Of a DNA stretch of 64,000 bases, positions 52,399 to 61,454 are shown piece after piece (position 1 is the first letter of the stretch; each line of letters begins with the position of its first letter). The notes below the pieces were generated by a model that saw only the letters and a program-made list of their open reading frames with translations, was not told where the DNA came from and searched no databases. A program made the position numbers and the translations under genes. The stretch comes from Streptomyces sp. Mut1. Lineage in GTDB: Bacteria > Actinomycetota > Actinomycetes > Streptomycetales > Streptomycetaceae. The stretch is taken from assembly GCF_030719295.1 (NCBI RefSeq), contig NZ_CP120997.1:5343501-5407500 (forward strand). The letters are read 5' to 3'.

Positions 52399-52434
52399 AC
52401 ATATCGCGTCTCTTGAGGAACACGATATATCGCG
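52399..52434 (-). promoter_or_regulatory. Putative PadR operator in front of the DUF4097-padR operon
   Basis: ACATATCGCG (52399-52408) and CGATATATCGCG (52423-52434) are AT-rich islands in GC-rich DNA, with ATATCGCG repeated at a 26-bp period and the second containing the palindrome CGATATATCG. They lie 34-69 bp upstream of the DUF4097 start, at promoter distance. Confidence 0.65.
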
Positions 52435-52547
52435 GGTGCGGGAAGTCAAGAAAGGGCGGGAAAGTCGGGGGAGGGGTGGGGGTTCCGGGTGGCGTGGAGG
52501 GTGAGCAAAACCCATCGGAACGGGACAATGTGTCCTACGGTGTGGGC

Positions 52548-53402
52548 ATGGACGCGACCTCACCCGTGGGTGCACTGCTGCTGTGCCGGACCGCGCCGGA
52601 AGCCGTGCGCCCGGTCGCCCGGCTGCTCCGCGAGCCGCTGCTGCTCGCACCCGCCGGTGACGGGTGGAGCCTCCTCGTACCCGAGGGCGAGCCCTGGCGG
52701 GGCGGCCGGCGGGCGGAGTCCGCCACGGGTGAGGCCGCCGAGCCCGTCGACCGGGTGATGGGCGGCTGGGCCACCGCGCTCGCGGTCGGCTCGACCTGGC
52801 CGGTGCTCGCGCTGTGGTGGGACGGCGACCGGGCCGGCTACACCCTCGCCGCCGGATTCCGCCGCCCGGTGGGCTACGTCTGGCTGGCGGACGGGACCCC
52901 GGCCGGCGAGGACGAGGCGATGCGTACGTTCGCCGAGCGGCTCGGTCTCGACCCCGTACTGGACGTGCAGGCGCTCGAAGCGCTGACCCGGCCCGACCCG
53001 GACGCCGACGCCCGGGTCCGGCTGCGCGGGCTGCTCGCCGTGCTCACCCGCACCGGCCTCGCGCTCCCGGCCGGCCTCGAACCGGGGGAGCCCGGCGCGC
53101 GGCCGGACCCGGGGAGCGAGGGGTGGCCGGACGCCGAGCGCATCGAGTGGACCGGCTGGCGTGACGCGGTCCAGGTCGACCTCGACGCGGCGGAGCACAG
53201 CCGCCTGGGGCCCTGGATGCGGGGCCCCAGGGCCCGCGCCCTGGCCGGTGCCCAGCTGGCCGCCGGTCTCCCGCTCGCCCTCTGGGGGGCGGCCCGGCGC
53301 AGCGGCGGCTGGGCCTTCGCCGGGGTGCTGCTGATGGCGCACGGGGCGCTGGGCCTCGCGTACGACCGCATCCGGGCGGACGGCCCGGACGCGACCGGCT
53401 GA
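52548..53402 (+). CDS. Conserved protein of unknown function with C-terminal membrane hairpin
   Basis: A 284-residue protein. About 225 mostly soluble residues are followed by two short hydrophobic stretches near the C-terminus (ALAGAQLAAGLPLALWGAA and WAFAGVLLMAHGALGLAY, about 233-275). I recognise no family. ATG 52548 is preferred because coding character begins there; the frame is open upstream. It is divergent from the DUF4097-padR operon (182 bp between starts) and convergent with a small DUF6104-like gene 9 bp away. Confidence 0.68.
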   Translation: MDATSPVGALLLCRTAPEAVRPVARLLREPLLLAPAGDGWSLLVPEGEPWRGGRRAESATGEAAEPVDRVMGGWATALAVGSTWPVLALWWDGDRAGYTLAAGFRRPVGYVWLADGTPAGEDEAMRTFAERLGLDPVLDVQALEALTRPDPDADARVRLRGLLAVLTRTGLALPAGLEPGEPGARPDPGSEGWPDAERIEWTGWRDAVQVDLDAAEHSRLGPWMRGPRARALAGAQLAAGLPLALWGAARRSGGWAFAGVLLMAHGALGLAYDRIRADGPDATG

Positions 53403-53411
53403 CGGGGCCGG

Positions 53412-53597
53412 TTACTCGTCCTCGTCGTCCTCGTCGTCCAGACGGGCCAGCCAGGTCGCGAGGCGCTCGACCGGCACCTCGAAGTCGGGATTCAGATCGA
53501 CGAACGTACGCAGCTGCTCGGCGAGCCACTCGAAAGTGACCTCTTCCTCGCCTCGCCGCTTCTCCAGCTCCTCGATACCGCGGTCGGTGAAGTACAT
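53412..53597 (-). CDS. Small acidic protein, DUF6104-like
   Basis: A 61-residue protein, MYFTDRGIEELEKRRGEEEV at the start and an Asp/Glu-rich end (ARLDDEDDEDE), with a predicted helical middle. Widely conserved in Streptomyces as far as I remember under DUF6104; no function known. Start ATG 53597 gives the full conserved N-terminus. Convergent with the membrane-hairpin gene and divergent from the Trypco1-type gene. Confidence 0.78.
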   Translation of the reverse strand: MYFTDRGIEELEKRRGEEEVTFEWLAEQLRTFVDLNPDFEVPVERLATWLARLDDEDDEDE

Positions 53598-53708
53598 GGC
53601 ACGAAGTTTAGAGGCCCGCCGGACACCTTCGTCGCGTCCTCGTCGATGTACCCCGCATCGGCCGACTACGGCCGTTAATCTGCGGGTAGTTGGCGAACGG
53701 GGGGTGTC

Positions 53709-54278
53709 ATGGGTGACAGTGGGTCCCGTATTACGCGCATTGAGCTTCCGGACGGCACGCCGGTCTGGGCCAGGATCTCCGGTGCCGAGGAACTGGCCGG
53801 TCCGGCTCCCGGCGGCGGTCCGACATACACGGACACCGGGTTCGGGGACCTCGCGGACCAGGTGCAGGCACGGGTCGAGAGCCTGCACTCGGTGGTGACG
53901 GGGGTGGCGCGCTCGCTCGCCGTGCCGCTGCGCGCGGTGCGGCCGGACGAGGTGAGCGTCGAGTTCGGCATCGAGCTCACCGCCAAGGCCGGCAAGATCG
54001 TCGGACTGCTCGCGGACGGCGAGGCCAAGGGCGCGATCACGGTCACGCTCACCTGGAGCGGTGGTGGACCTCCGGTCGACCCGCCCCCGCCCGCCCCGGT
54101 GCCCGCGCAGACCTCCGCGCCGCCCGGGAGCCCGGCCCCGGCGCCACCCCTTCCGCCCGCGCCCCCCGCACCACCGCCGCACGCGGGCGCACACCCCGGC
54201 TTCCCGCCCGCCGGGGCATCCCCCGGCGCACCGGCACAACCCGGCGGTGCGGACGACACCGACGGCGGCGGGGTATGA
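53709..54278 (+). CDS. Trypco1-type (trypsin-co-occurring) protein, CU044_2847 family-like
   Basis: A 189-residue protein with a compact N-terminal domain (about residues 1-118) starting MGDSGSRITRIELPDGTPVW and containing VRPDEVSVEFGIELTAKAGK, the hallmark of trypsin-co-occurring domain 1, and a Pro/Ala-rich disordered tail (about 120-189). Such domains accompany trypsin-like proteases in bacterial NTP-dependent conflict systems and are thought to be partners or substrates of the protease. It overlaps the protease gene by 4 bp and is the first gene of the module. The promoter should lie in 53598-53708. Confidence 0.82.
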   Translation: MGDSGSRITRIELPDGTPVWARISGAEELAGPAPGGGPTYTDTGFGDLADQVQARVESLHSVVTGVARSLAVPLRAVRPDEVSVEFGIELTAKAGKIVGLLADGEAKGAITVTLTWSGGGPPVDPPPPAPVPAQTSAPPGSPAPAPPLPPAPPAPPPHAGAHPGFPPAGASPGAPAQPGGADDTDGGGV

Positions 54279-56341
54279 CCTTCGATGGCCAGGGGGGCGC
54301 AGAGGGGGTGCTGGGACCCGCTCAGGCTGCCCTCATGGACCTCGTGCAGGACGCCACCGTACGCATCCATCGCCCGCCGTCCGGGTATGCCCAGGACGGG
54401 CCGGGAGGGGACTTCCTGGGCAGCGGCTTCTTCGTCGCCCCCAGCTGGGTCCTCACCTGCGCACACGTGGCGACGCGGGGGGAGGGGGGCATGGTGGGCG
54501 TGTGGTTCAAGGAGGACCGCTACAGCGCGGAACTGACCGAGGTGCCGGGCAAGGTCGTCGCCGCGATGCCCGGCGCCCGGCCGCCCGGGGGCGGCGGCTG
54601 GCCGGCCCCCGACCTCGCGCTCATCCAGCTCCAGCGCCCCGTCGAGCACACCTGCGTGTACGTCACCGAGCGGTCCGAGGCGATGCTCCGCAGCCGCGAG
54701 GTGCGCTGCGTGGGCTGGGCGCCCGGACAGGGCGGCGGACTCCAGAACCGCAGCGGCGTCTGCGCGGTGAAGGGCTCCTACGGGGGGTCCGGCGACGCCG
54801 AGCAGGTCGTCAGGCTCGACGGGGACTGGGTGGAGCTCGGCATGTCCGGCGGCCCGCTGGTCGACCTCGTCCGGGGTGAGGTGGTCGGCGTGATCAAGTC
54901 ACGGCTCGACGGCCACCAGGGCGGCACCGCCGTAGGCATCGAGCGGCTGCGCACCCTTGAGGTGCCGGCCACCCCCGTCGAGACCGAGACCGACGACATA
55001 TACCAGGCCGTCTTCCACGCCCACGACCGCTACCACGCCGACCAGCACACCAGCTCGGCCGGGACCGAGCGGACCTGGACCGACGCGCAGAGCGAACTGC
55101 CCGTCCCGCCCGGCGGCATCCTCGGCCCCAAACGCCGGGTGGACCTGCTGGGCCGGCTCGCCGAACTGCCGCCGCCCGCCAGCACCCGCGCCCTGCTGAT
55201 GCTGCTCGACCGCCTGCCCGGGGTGCATTCCCGGGACCACCGCCCGGCCCCGCGCGGCTGGCGCGACGGACTGGGCGCGCTGTACGACGTCCGCGCCCGC
55301 GACAGCGAGGCCCAGTTCGAACTGATCGTGCGCTTCTGCATGGGCGTCCTGGCGGCCGACCGGCCCTGCGGACAGCTCTCCGTGCGCAACGCCAAGGCGC
55401 TGTGGGGCTGGGTGAAGCGGATCGCGGACGTCGAGCTGCCCAGGGACCTGCGCCGGCAGCTCGACGTGGAGTGGGCCGAGATCCGGCTGCGCCTGGAGCA
55501 GAACCGCCAGCCCGCCGATCGCACCCGGGCGAGCGCGCCCGTCCTGTACGGCGACCGCGACTGCGTCGTGCTCCACGTCGACCTCCAGGGCTGGTCCCGC
55601 GACCAGTACGACTGGCGGGTCGCCGTGGACCGCCGGGCATCGGAGGCGGAGCCGGTGGACGAGGACAGCCGCGGCGCCCCGCTCGGCACCGTGCCCGACC
55701 GGCTCGCCGCCGCGCTGACCGAGGCGTTCCGCCGGTGCGACGAACCGGGCAGCCCGGCCATGCTCCAGGTCGTCGTGGCGCCCGCGCTCTTCGGCCTCCC
55801 GGTGGACGACTGGGTGCTGCCCCCGTCCGGGCAGCGCCTCGGAGCCGTACGCCCGGTGGTGCTGCGCAGCCCGTACCAGGGCCGTCCCGAGGAGCGCCCG
55901 GCCCGCTGGAACGCCGGCCTGGCGACTCCGCTGCGGGCCGAAGTCGTCGACTGCGAGGACGAATTGAGGGTACGAGTACCGGAGTCGGCGCGGCTGCTCG
56001 CCCTGGCCCACGAGACCGTGCCCGTCCTGTGCCGCTACGGGAGCCGGCCGGACTCGGACGTCACGGCCGGGGTGGTGCGGCTGCTCGACAGCGGCTTCGG
56101 CGTCGCCCTGTTGCAGCGGCGTGCCACGGAGGGCGACACGGTCTGCCGGGAGTTCCACCGGCGCGTGGCCGAGGCCGTATCGGACACCCGTACCCACGAC
56201 CGGCTGCCGTGGAAGATCCATGAACTGCGCAGAGGGGTGAGCGCCGGGCGCACGGAGATGTACTGGTCCGCCGGCGCCGCCCTCTACTACGACGATCCGC
56301 ACCGTCCGCTGCCGGGCTCCGACTTCCTGGAGGCGCCTTGA
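54275..56341 (+). CDS. Trypsin-like protease fused to VMAP-type C-terminal regions
   Basis: A 688-residue cytoplasmic protein. Residues about 20-215 are a trypsin-fold protease with an apparently complete triad: H64 (TCAHVA), D113 (PDLALIQL) and S191 (GMSGGPLVD). Residues about 285-370 resemble an effector-associated helical domain (LLGRLAELPPPASTRALLMLLDRLPG), and about 420-670 resemble the VMAP C-terminal domain (VLHVDLQGWSRDQYDW, LGAVRPVVLRSPYQG). In vWA-MoxR-associated (VMAP) conflict systems such proteins are effector-bearing hubs. No signal peptide, so the protease would act inside the cell. Translationally coupled to the Trypco1 gene. Confidence 0.85.
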   Translation: MTFDGQGGAEGVLGPAQAALMDLVQDATVRIHRPPSGYAQDGPGGDFLGSGFFVAPSWVLTCAHVATRGEGGMVGVWFKEDRYSAELTEVPGKVVAAMPGARPPGGGGWPAPDLALIQLQRPVEHTCVYVTERSEAMLRSREVRCVGWAPGQGGGLQNRSGVCAVKGSYGGSGDAEQVVRLDGDWVELGMSGGPLVDLVRGEVVGVIKSRLDGHQGGTAVGIERLRTLEVPATPVETETDDIYQAVFHAHDRYHADQHTSSAGTERTWTDAQSELPVPPGGILGPKRRVDLLGRLAELPPPASTRALLMLLDRLPGVHSRDHRPAPRGWRDGLGALYDVRARDSEAQFELIVRFCMGVLAADRPCGQLSVRNAKALWGWVKRIADVELPRDLRRQLDVEWAEIRLRLEQNRQPADRTRASAPVLYGDRDCVVLHVDLQGWSRDQYDWRVAVDRRASEAEPVDEDSRGAPLGTVPDRLAAALTEAFRRCDEPGSPAMLQVVVAPALFGLPVDDWVLPPSGQRLGAVRPVVLRSPYQGRPEERPARWNAGLATPLRAEVVDCEDELRVRVPESARLLALAHETVPVLCRYGSRPDSDVTAGVVRLLDSGFGVALLQRRATEGDTVCREFHRRVAEAVSDTRTHDRLPWKIHELRRGVSAGRTEMYWSAGAALYYDDPHRPLPGSDFLEAP

Positions 56342-56471
56342 GCCACCGCGTACCGCATCACCCGCAGAGGCGAACTGACCTTTCTCTTACGGGGGTTGGG
56401 CCGGATCGCTACGGTAAGGCACGTTCGACGGCGGCCGCCGGTGGCGGACGAGTGACAATGAGGAACACGCT

Positions 56472-57500
56472 ATGAGTGAACCCAGCGAGTGGCTCATCTA
56501 CCGAGGCGTCGGCGAACCGCACGACGAAGTGGCGCAGCTGCCGCCCCCGCCGCCCTGGCGTGACTTCAGCGGCGGCCGGGCGGACGGCGAGGCGGACGGC
56601 ACCGAGTCCGCCGACCGCCGGCTCGGCATCCCCGGACGCGTCGCCGAGGAGCACCGGCCGGGCGCCGAGGAGCTGGAAATGATCAACGCGGCGCTGTACC
56701 TGCGGCGCCCGCTGCTGGTCACGGGGGACCCGGGCGCGGGCAAGAGCACGCTGGCCCATTCCGTGGCGCGGGAGCTGGAGCTCGGCAAGGTGCTGCGCTG
56801 GCCCGTCGTCAGCCGCACCACCCTGCTCGACGGCCTCTACCATTACGACGCCATCGCCCGGCTCCAGGACGTGCAGATCGCCTCGCACGCGGCGGCGGCG
56901 GGCGGTGCGGCCGGGGCCGACGCGGCGCAGAGCGTGGGCAGTTACATCCGGCTCGGGCCGCTGGGCACCGCCCTGCTCCCCTCGGACCGGCCGCGCGTGC
57001 TGCTCATCGACGAGCTGGACAAGAGCGACATCGATCTGCCGAACGACCTGTTGAACGTGTTGGAGGAGGGCGAGTTCGCCATCCCCGAACTGGAGCGGAT
57101 CGTCGACCGGCTGCCCGGCGGCGAGGCGGACGTGCTGGACCACGACGGCAACAAGGTGCGGATCAGGGGCGGCCGGGTGCAGTGCAGGTCCTTCCCCTTC
57201 GTCGTGCTCACGAGCAACGGCGAGCGGGACTTCCCGGCCCCGCTGATGCGCCGCTGCATCCACCTGGAGCTGGGCCGCCCCGACCACAAACGGCTGGCCT
57301 CCTTCGTGAAGGCCCACCTGGGCGAGGAGGCGGCCCGCTCCAGCGACGACCTCATCGCCCACTTCCTGGAGCGTTCCCGCACCGAACTCCTGGCCACGGA
57401 CCAGTTGTTGAACGCGATATACCTCACGCACGCCGCGTCACCGGCCGGCCGCGACCGGCTGGCCGACCTGCTCATCCAGCGACTCGACCGGCCGAGGTGA
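56472..57500 (+). CDS. MoxR-type AAA+ ATPase of the conflict module
   Basis: A 342-residue AAA+ ATPase. The Walker A loop is GDPGAGKST (residues 85-93), Walker B is VLLIDELDKSD (176-186), with sensor-1 VLTSNGERDFPAPLMRRC. The N-terminal 60 residues are a specific extension (MSEPSEWLIYRGVGEPHDEV). MoxR ATPases remodel vWA proteins, and here the vWA protein is the next gene, 7 bp downstream. A 130-bp gap separates it from the protease gene, so a second promoter is possible. ATG 56472 follows GAGGAACACGCT. Confidence 0.9.
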   Translation: MSEPSEWLIYRGVGEPHDEVAQLPPPPPWRDFSGGRADGEADGTESADRRLGIPGRVAEEHRPGAEELEMINAALYLRRPLLVTGDPGAGKSTLAHSVARELELGKVLRWPVVSRTTLLDGLYHYDAIARLQDVQIASHAAAAGGAAGADAAQSVGSYIRLGPLGTALLPSDRPRVLLIDELDKSDIDLPNDLLNVLEEGEFAIPELERIVDRLPGGEADVLDHDGNKVRIRGGRVQCRSFPFVVLTSNGERDFPAPLMRRCIHLELGRPDHKRLASFVKAHLGEEAARSSDDLIAHFLERSRTELLATDQLLNAIYLTHAASPAGRDRLADLLIQRLDRPR

Positions 57501-57507
57501 GGTACTG

Positions 57508-60500
57508 ATGCCCGGGTCGGACGAGGACGGGACGCGGGGGGTTCGGGGGGCTGGAGGAGCGGCTGAGGCCGGAGGGGCTGCTGGGGTTGGTGGGGCGGCT
57601 GGGGTGTTCGGTGCTGCTGGGGCGCATGGGGCGCATGGGGCGCATGGGGCGCATGGGGCGCATGGGGCGCATGGGGCGGCTGGCGTGCGTGGTGTGCCTG
57701 AGGCGGCTGGGACGCCCGAGACGCCAGGGGCGGCTGGGGCATCCGAGACGCCCGAGACGGCTGGGACGTCTGAGACGGCTGGGTCACCCGAGACGGCTGG
57801 AGCGCCCGAGACGCCCGAGACGGCTGGGGCGCCCGGTGCGCCCGAGGCGCCCGGTGTCTCGGAGTCGTACGAGGACGGGCTGCTGCCCGAACTCGTCGCC
57901 CGGCTGCGCGCGGCCGGGCTCGAACCCGACGTCGAGCAGCTGTGCGACGCGCTCTGGCTGGCCCAGTGGACCCGCAGACCCGGCGCGCCCGACGCCGGCG
58001 ACGGCGGGGCCGGAGCGCTGCTCTCGGGCGCCCGTTCCTCCGGCGAGGCCGCCGCCCGGGGCCGCGTCGGTACGCTCACCGCACCGGACGTACGCACTGC
58101 GGAAGCCACCCGGGACGACCACCGGGGCGCGGAGCGGGAGCCGGGGGACGGCGAGCGGATCTCCCTGCACCCCGTCCCCGGGCGCGCCCGGACCGGCGAC
58201 GCCACAGACGCGGAGGACCGGGACGCGCCCCGGACCGGCGGCGCGCGCTCCGGCGCGCAGGCCCGCGCCGTGCTGCCCCTCGGCGTACCGGCCGCTCCCG
58301 TCCTGCCCGCCCCGCTCGAACTCTCCCGCGCGCTGCGCCCGTTGCAGCGCTACCACCCGGTCTCCGCCCCCCTGCGCCGCGTCCTGGACGAGACCGCGAC
58401 CGCGGAACGCAGTGCCCGCGCGGGCGGCGTGATCATGCCGGTCTTCAGGGGGGTCCGGCGGGGCGACGCCATCGTCCAGTGCGTGATGGACGCCTCGTCC
58501 TCGATGCTGGTCTGGGACCGGCTGTTCGGCGAACTCCAGCAGATCTTCGCGCAGTTGGGGGCGTTCAGGGATGTACAGGTGCGCTATCTGCACCAGGGCC
58601 CGGACGGCGGCTGCGCGGTCAGCCGCAGCCCCGACCCGGCCGCGGCCCCGCTGCACTCGGCGGACCGGCTCAGCGACCCGACCGGGCGCCGCGTCACGGT
58701 CGTGGTCAGCGACTGCGCGGGCCCCCTCTGGCGCACCGGCCACGCGCACCGGCTGCTGCACCAGCTCGCCCGCCTGGCCCCCGTGGCCGTATTGCAGCCG
58801 CTGCCGCAGCGCATGTGGAACCGGACGAGGCTGCCCGTCACCTTCGGCTCGCTGACCCGGGGCGAGGGCCCGGCCGGGGCGACCCTGCTGAAGGTCACAG
58901 GCGACGCCGGAACGGGCCCCGACATCCACCCGGGGGCCCTGGCCGTGCCGGTGCTGCCCCCGGCGCCGGACGCGCTCGCGGCCTGGGCGAAGCTGCTCTC
59001 CGGCACCGGCGCCGCGTCCGTCCCCGGTGCGGTCGGCTGGGTCAGGGCCGACCAGCCCGAAGCGGCCGCCCGCCGCAGGGGCGACACGCTGTCCTCGCTC
59101 CAGCTGGTCAGCCGGTTCCGTTCGACGGCCTCCCCGGTCGCCGGCCAGCTCGCCGTCTACCTCGCGGCGGCCCCCCTCTACCTGCCGGTCATGCAGCTGG
59201 TGCAGCGCACCATGCTGCCCCACTCGGGCCCCGCCGAGCTGGCCGAGGTGCTGCTGAGCGGCCTCCTCAAAAGGGTCGACGGCGGCACCGGGCGCGGACA
59301 GTGGTACGCGTTCGAACCCGACGTGCAGGAGGCGCTGCTCGGGCCGCTCGGCCGTGACGAGGCTCTACTCGTACTCAAGCACTGTTCGCAATACATAGAG
59401 CAGCGGTTCGGCAAGGGCGGGCCCAACTTCCCGGCCCTGGCCTACGCCCAGCTCGGCGACGGCACGGTACGCGACACCGGACACGGCCCCGGGCCGGGCA
59501 CCGGCCGGCCGCGCGGGGCCGAGGACGTACAGCCCAACGACGGGCACACGGACACGGACACGGACGGGGAAGACGCCGACGAGAGTGAGGAGAACGAGGG
59601 GGCCGAGGGGAACGAGAGGCGCGGCGGTCCGCGCGTCCCCCACGCCTTTGCCGAGGTCGCAGCCCGCGTACTGGAGCGATTCATGCCTGTGCCCCCCAGA
59701 TTCGTGACCCGGGAGCCGAAGACCCCCGGGACCCCTTCGCCCCCCGCGGGCGGCGTCGCCGTGCGGCGCGCGCGTGAACTCGTGCGGCACTTCGAGGCCG
59801 ACAAGATGGTGCAGCGCCTGATCGACGCCGTACAACTGCTCAGAGGCGCCGCCGAGAACAGCCCGACGCCGTCCGCCGACCCCGAGCTCTGGTCGGAGTA
59901 CGCGCGCTGCGTGCTGCGGCTGTGGGAGGTGCAGGGCGGCGCCGACCTCCTCGACGAGGCCGAACGCGCCGCAGAGCGGGCCGCACGCCCCGGTGCCGTA
60001 CGGGAGCGGGCGGTGCTCGCCAAGGTGCTGCACGCGGCGGCGGACGACCGGCGCAGGCGCGGCGACCGTCGGGGCGCCCTGGAACTCCTGCGGCGCGCCG
60101 ACCGCGAGTACACCGCGGCCTGCGCGGCCCCCGGCCTTGAGCCCGGCGAGGCGCTGCGGCTCACCCTGGAGCGGGTGCGGGCCCTGGAGGCGCAGTGGCG
60201 GCTCGACGGCGACACCGCCCTGCTCCAGAGCGCCTGCGGCATGCTGGAGGCCTTCGCCGACGCCTGGCCCGACCAGGAGAACCGGCCCGCCGTCCTGCCG
60301 CTCCAGCACGGCCGGACCCTGCTGAAGCTGGCCCGCGCCACCCAGGACGAGGAACAGTCCCGGGAGTACGCCCGCCAGGCGGCCCGTTCCCTGCGCACCG
60401 CCTTCGCGCAGGGCGGCCAACAGACCCTGGGCACCGAGACGCGCATCGTCCTGGACCTGGTCGACGCGCTGCTCGCCTCGGGCGCCGAGCCCGAGGAGGC

Positions 60501-61293
60501 CGCCACCCTCACCGCCCACGCGCTGGAGACCGTACGCGACCAGCGCCGGCGCGCCCAGCTCCAGACCAGGGCGGGCAGGGTCCGGGTCGCCCGCTACGAG
60601 CACACCGGCGACCCCGCCGAACTCGTCAACGCCACCGAGTGGTTCGCCCGCGCGGCCCGCGGCATCCCGCGCGACTCCCGCGCCTACACCGACCTCCTCG
60701 CCGAGTGGGGGGCCACCCTGCTGCGCCGCGCCGAACTCCCGGACGGCACACGGCACATCGGGGCCGCGGTACGGGTGCTGCGGGACTGCCGCTCCGAGAT
60801 GCCGGCCGGGGGAGCGCACCAGTCCGAGCGCCTGCTGATGCTCGGCCGCGCCCTGATGCTGAGGCACCGCGCCACCGCGGACCGGGTCGACCTGCGCGAG
60901 GCGGAGTACCTCTTCAAGCTGGCCGCCGAGGAGGCCACGGCCCCGCTCACCGCCGCGCACTGCTGGCTGGAGCTGGGCCGGGCCCTCCTCCAGGCCGCCG
61001 GAGTCCTCGGCCGCCCGGCCCGGCGCGACGAGGCGGCGGAGGCCTTCAGATCGGCCGCCGAGTCCGCGGCCGAGGCACAAACGGAGCCGGACAGTCCACA
61101 ACATCTCCGGGAAGCGGTGGAGTTGGCTGCTACAGCCAACCACTGGCGGGGTATGACGTATGAGAGAGCGGGCCGCCCCCAGGCCGCGCGGGACGCGTAC
61201 CGGGCGGCCCGGCAGGAGTGGCGCAAACTGCCGGACGGCGGCGGCGCGGCGGGTGAGTCCACCGCCGGGCGGCTCGCCGAACTGGAGCGCTGA
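57508..61293 (+). CDS. SAV_2336-type protein: low-complexity head, vWA-like domain, TPR-like C-terminus
   Basis: A 1261-residue protein. Residues 1-120 are low complexity, including six AHG tripeptides (39-56) and repeats of ETPETAG type. About 120-320 is a SAV_2336-type domain; about 320-460 is vWA-like with a MIDAS-type DASSS at 328-332 and VVVSDCAG; about 490-640 is an alpha-helical region; an acidic stretch follows (about 680-710); and about 745-1255 is a helical TPR-like array. In VMAP-type ternary systems MoxR and vWA proteins act together as an energy-driven switch. Starts at ATG 57508, 7 bp after moxR, with GAGGTGAGG upstream. Confidence 0.85.
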   Translation: MPGSDEDGTRGVRGAGGAAEAGGAAGVGGAAGVFGAAGAHGAHGAHGAHGAHGAHGAAGVRGVPEAAGTPETPGAAGASETPETAGTSETAGSPETAGAPETPETAGAPGAPEAPGVSESYEDGLLPELVARLRAAGLEPDVEQLCDALWLAQWTRRPGAPDAGDGGAGALLSGARSSGEAAARGRVGTLTAPDVRTAEATRDDHRGAEREPGDGERISLHPVPGRARTGDATDAEDRDAPRTGGARSGAQARAVLPLGVPAAPVLPAPLELSRALRPLQRYHPVSAPLRRVLDETATAERSARAGGVIMPVFRGVRRGDAIVQCVMDASSSMLVWDRLFGELQQIFAQLGAFRDVQVRYLHQGPDGGCAVSRSPDPAAAPLHSADRLSDPTGRRVTVVVSDCAGPLWRTGHAHRLLHQLARLAPVAVLQPLPQRMWNRTRLPVTFGSLTRGEGPAGATLLKVTGDAGTGPDIHPGALAVPVLPPAPDALAAWAKLLSGTGAASVPGAVGWVRADQPEAAARRRGDTLSSLQLVSRFRSTASPVAGQLAVYLAAAPLYLPVMQLVQRTMLPHSGPAELAEVLLSGLLKRVDGGTGRGQWYAFEPDVQEALLGPLGRDEALLVLKHCSQYIEQRFGKGGPNFPALAYAQLGDGTVRDTGHGPGPGTGRPRGAEDVQPNDGHTDTDTDGEDADESEENEGAEGNERRGGPRVPHAFAEVAARVLERFMPVPPRFVTREPKTPGTPSPPAGGVAVRRARELVRHFEADKMVQRLIDAVQLLRGAAENSPTPSADPELWSEYARCVLRLWEVQGGADLLDEAERAAERAARPGAVRERAVLAKVLHAAADDRRRRGDRRGALELLRRADREYTAACAAPGLEPGEALRLTLERVRALEAQWRLDGDTALLQSACGMLEAFADAWPDQENRPAVLPLQHGRTLLKLARATQDEEQSREYARQAARSLRTAFAQGGQQTLGTETRIVLDLVDALLASGAEPEEAATLTAHALETVRDQRRRAQLQTRAGRVRVARYEHTGDPAELVNATEWFARAARGIPRDSRAYTDLLAEWGATLLRRAELPDGTRHIGAAVRVLRDCRSEMPAGGAHQSERLLMLGRALMLRHRATADRVDLREAEYLFKLAAEEATAPLTAAHCWLELGRALLQAAGVLGRPARRDEAAEAFRSAAESAAEAQTEPDSPQHLREAVELAATANHWRGMTYERAGRPQAARDAYRAARQEWRKLPDGGGAAGESTAGRLAELER
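57622..57675 (+). repeat. Six 9-bp coding repeats (AHG)
   Basis: Six exact tandem copies of GCGCATGGG, in frame, encode AHG repeats near the N-terminus of the SAV_2336-type protein. Exact copies suggest replication slippage and strain-to-strain length change. Confidence 0.9.
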
Positions 61294-61454
61294 GTGCTCA
61301 ACGGCGAGCACGGCGACGGCCCCGCGGCCGCCGCCCGCGCGAAGGTCCGGGCAGCGGAGACAGGCAGACCAGACCCAGGACGCGGGACAGGCGGCACGCG
61401 CTCGACGACGAGCGATGGGCCGGCCGGCCCGGCAGTGCGGTACGGGGAGGCGTG

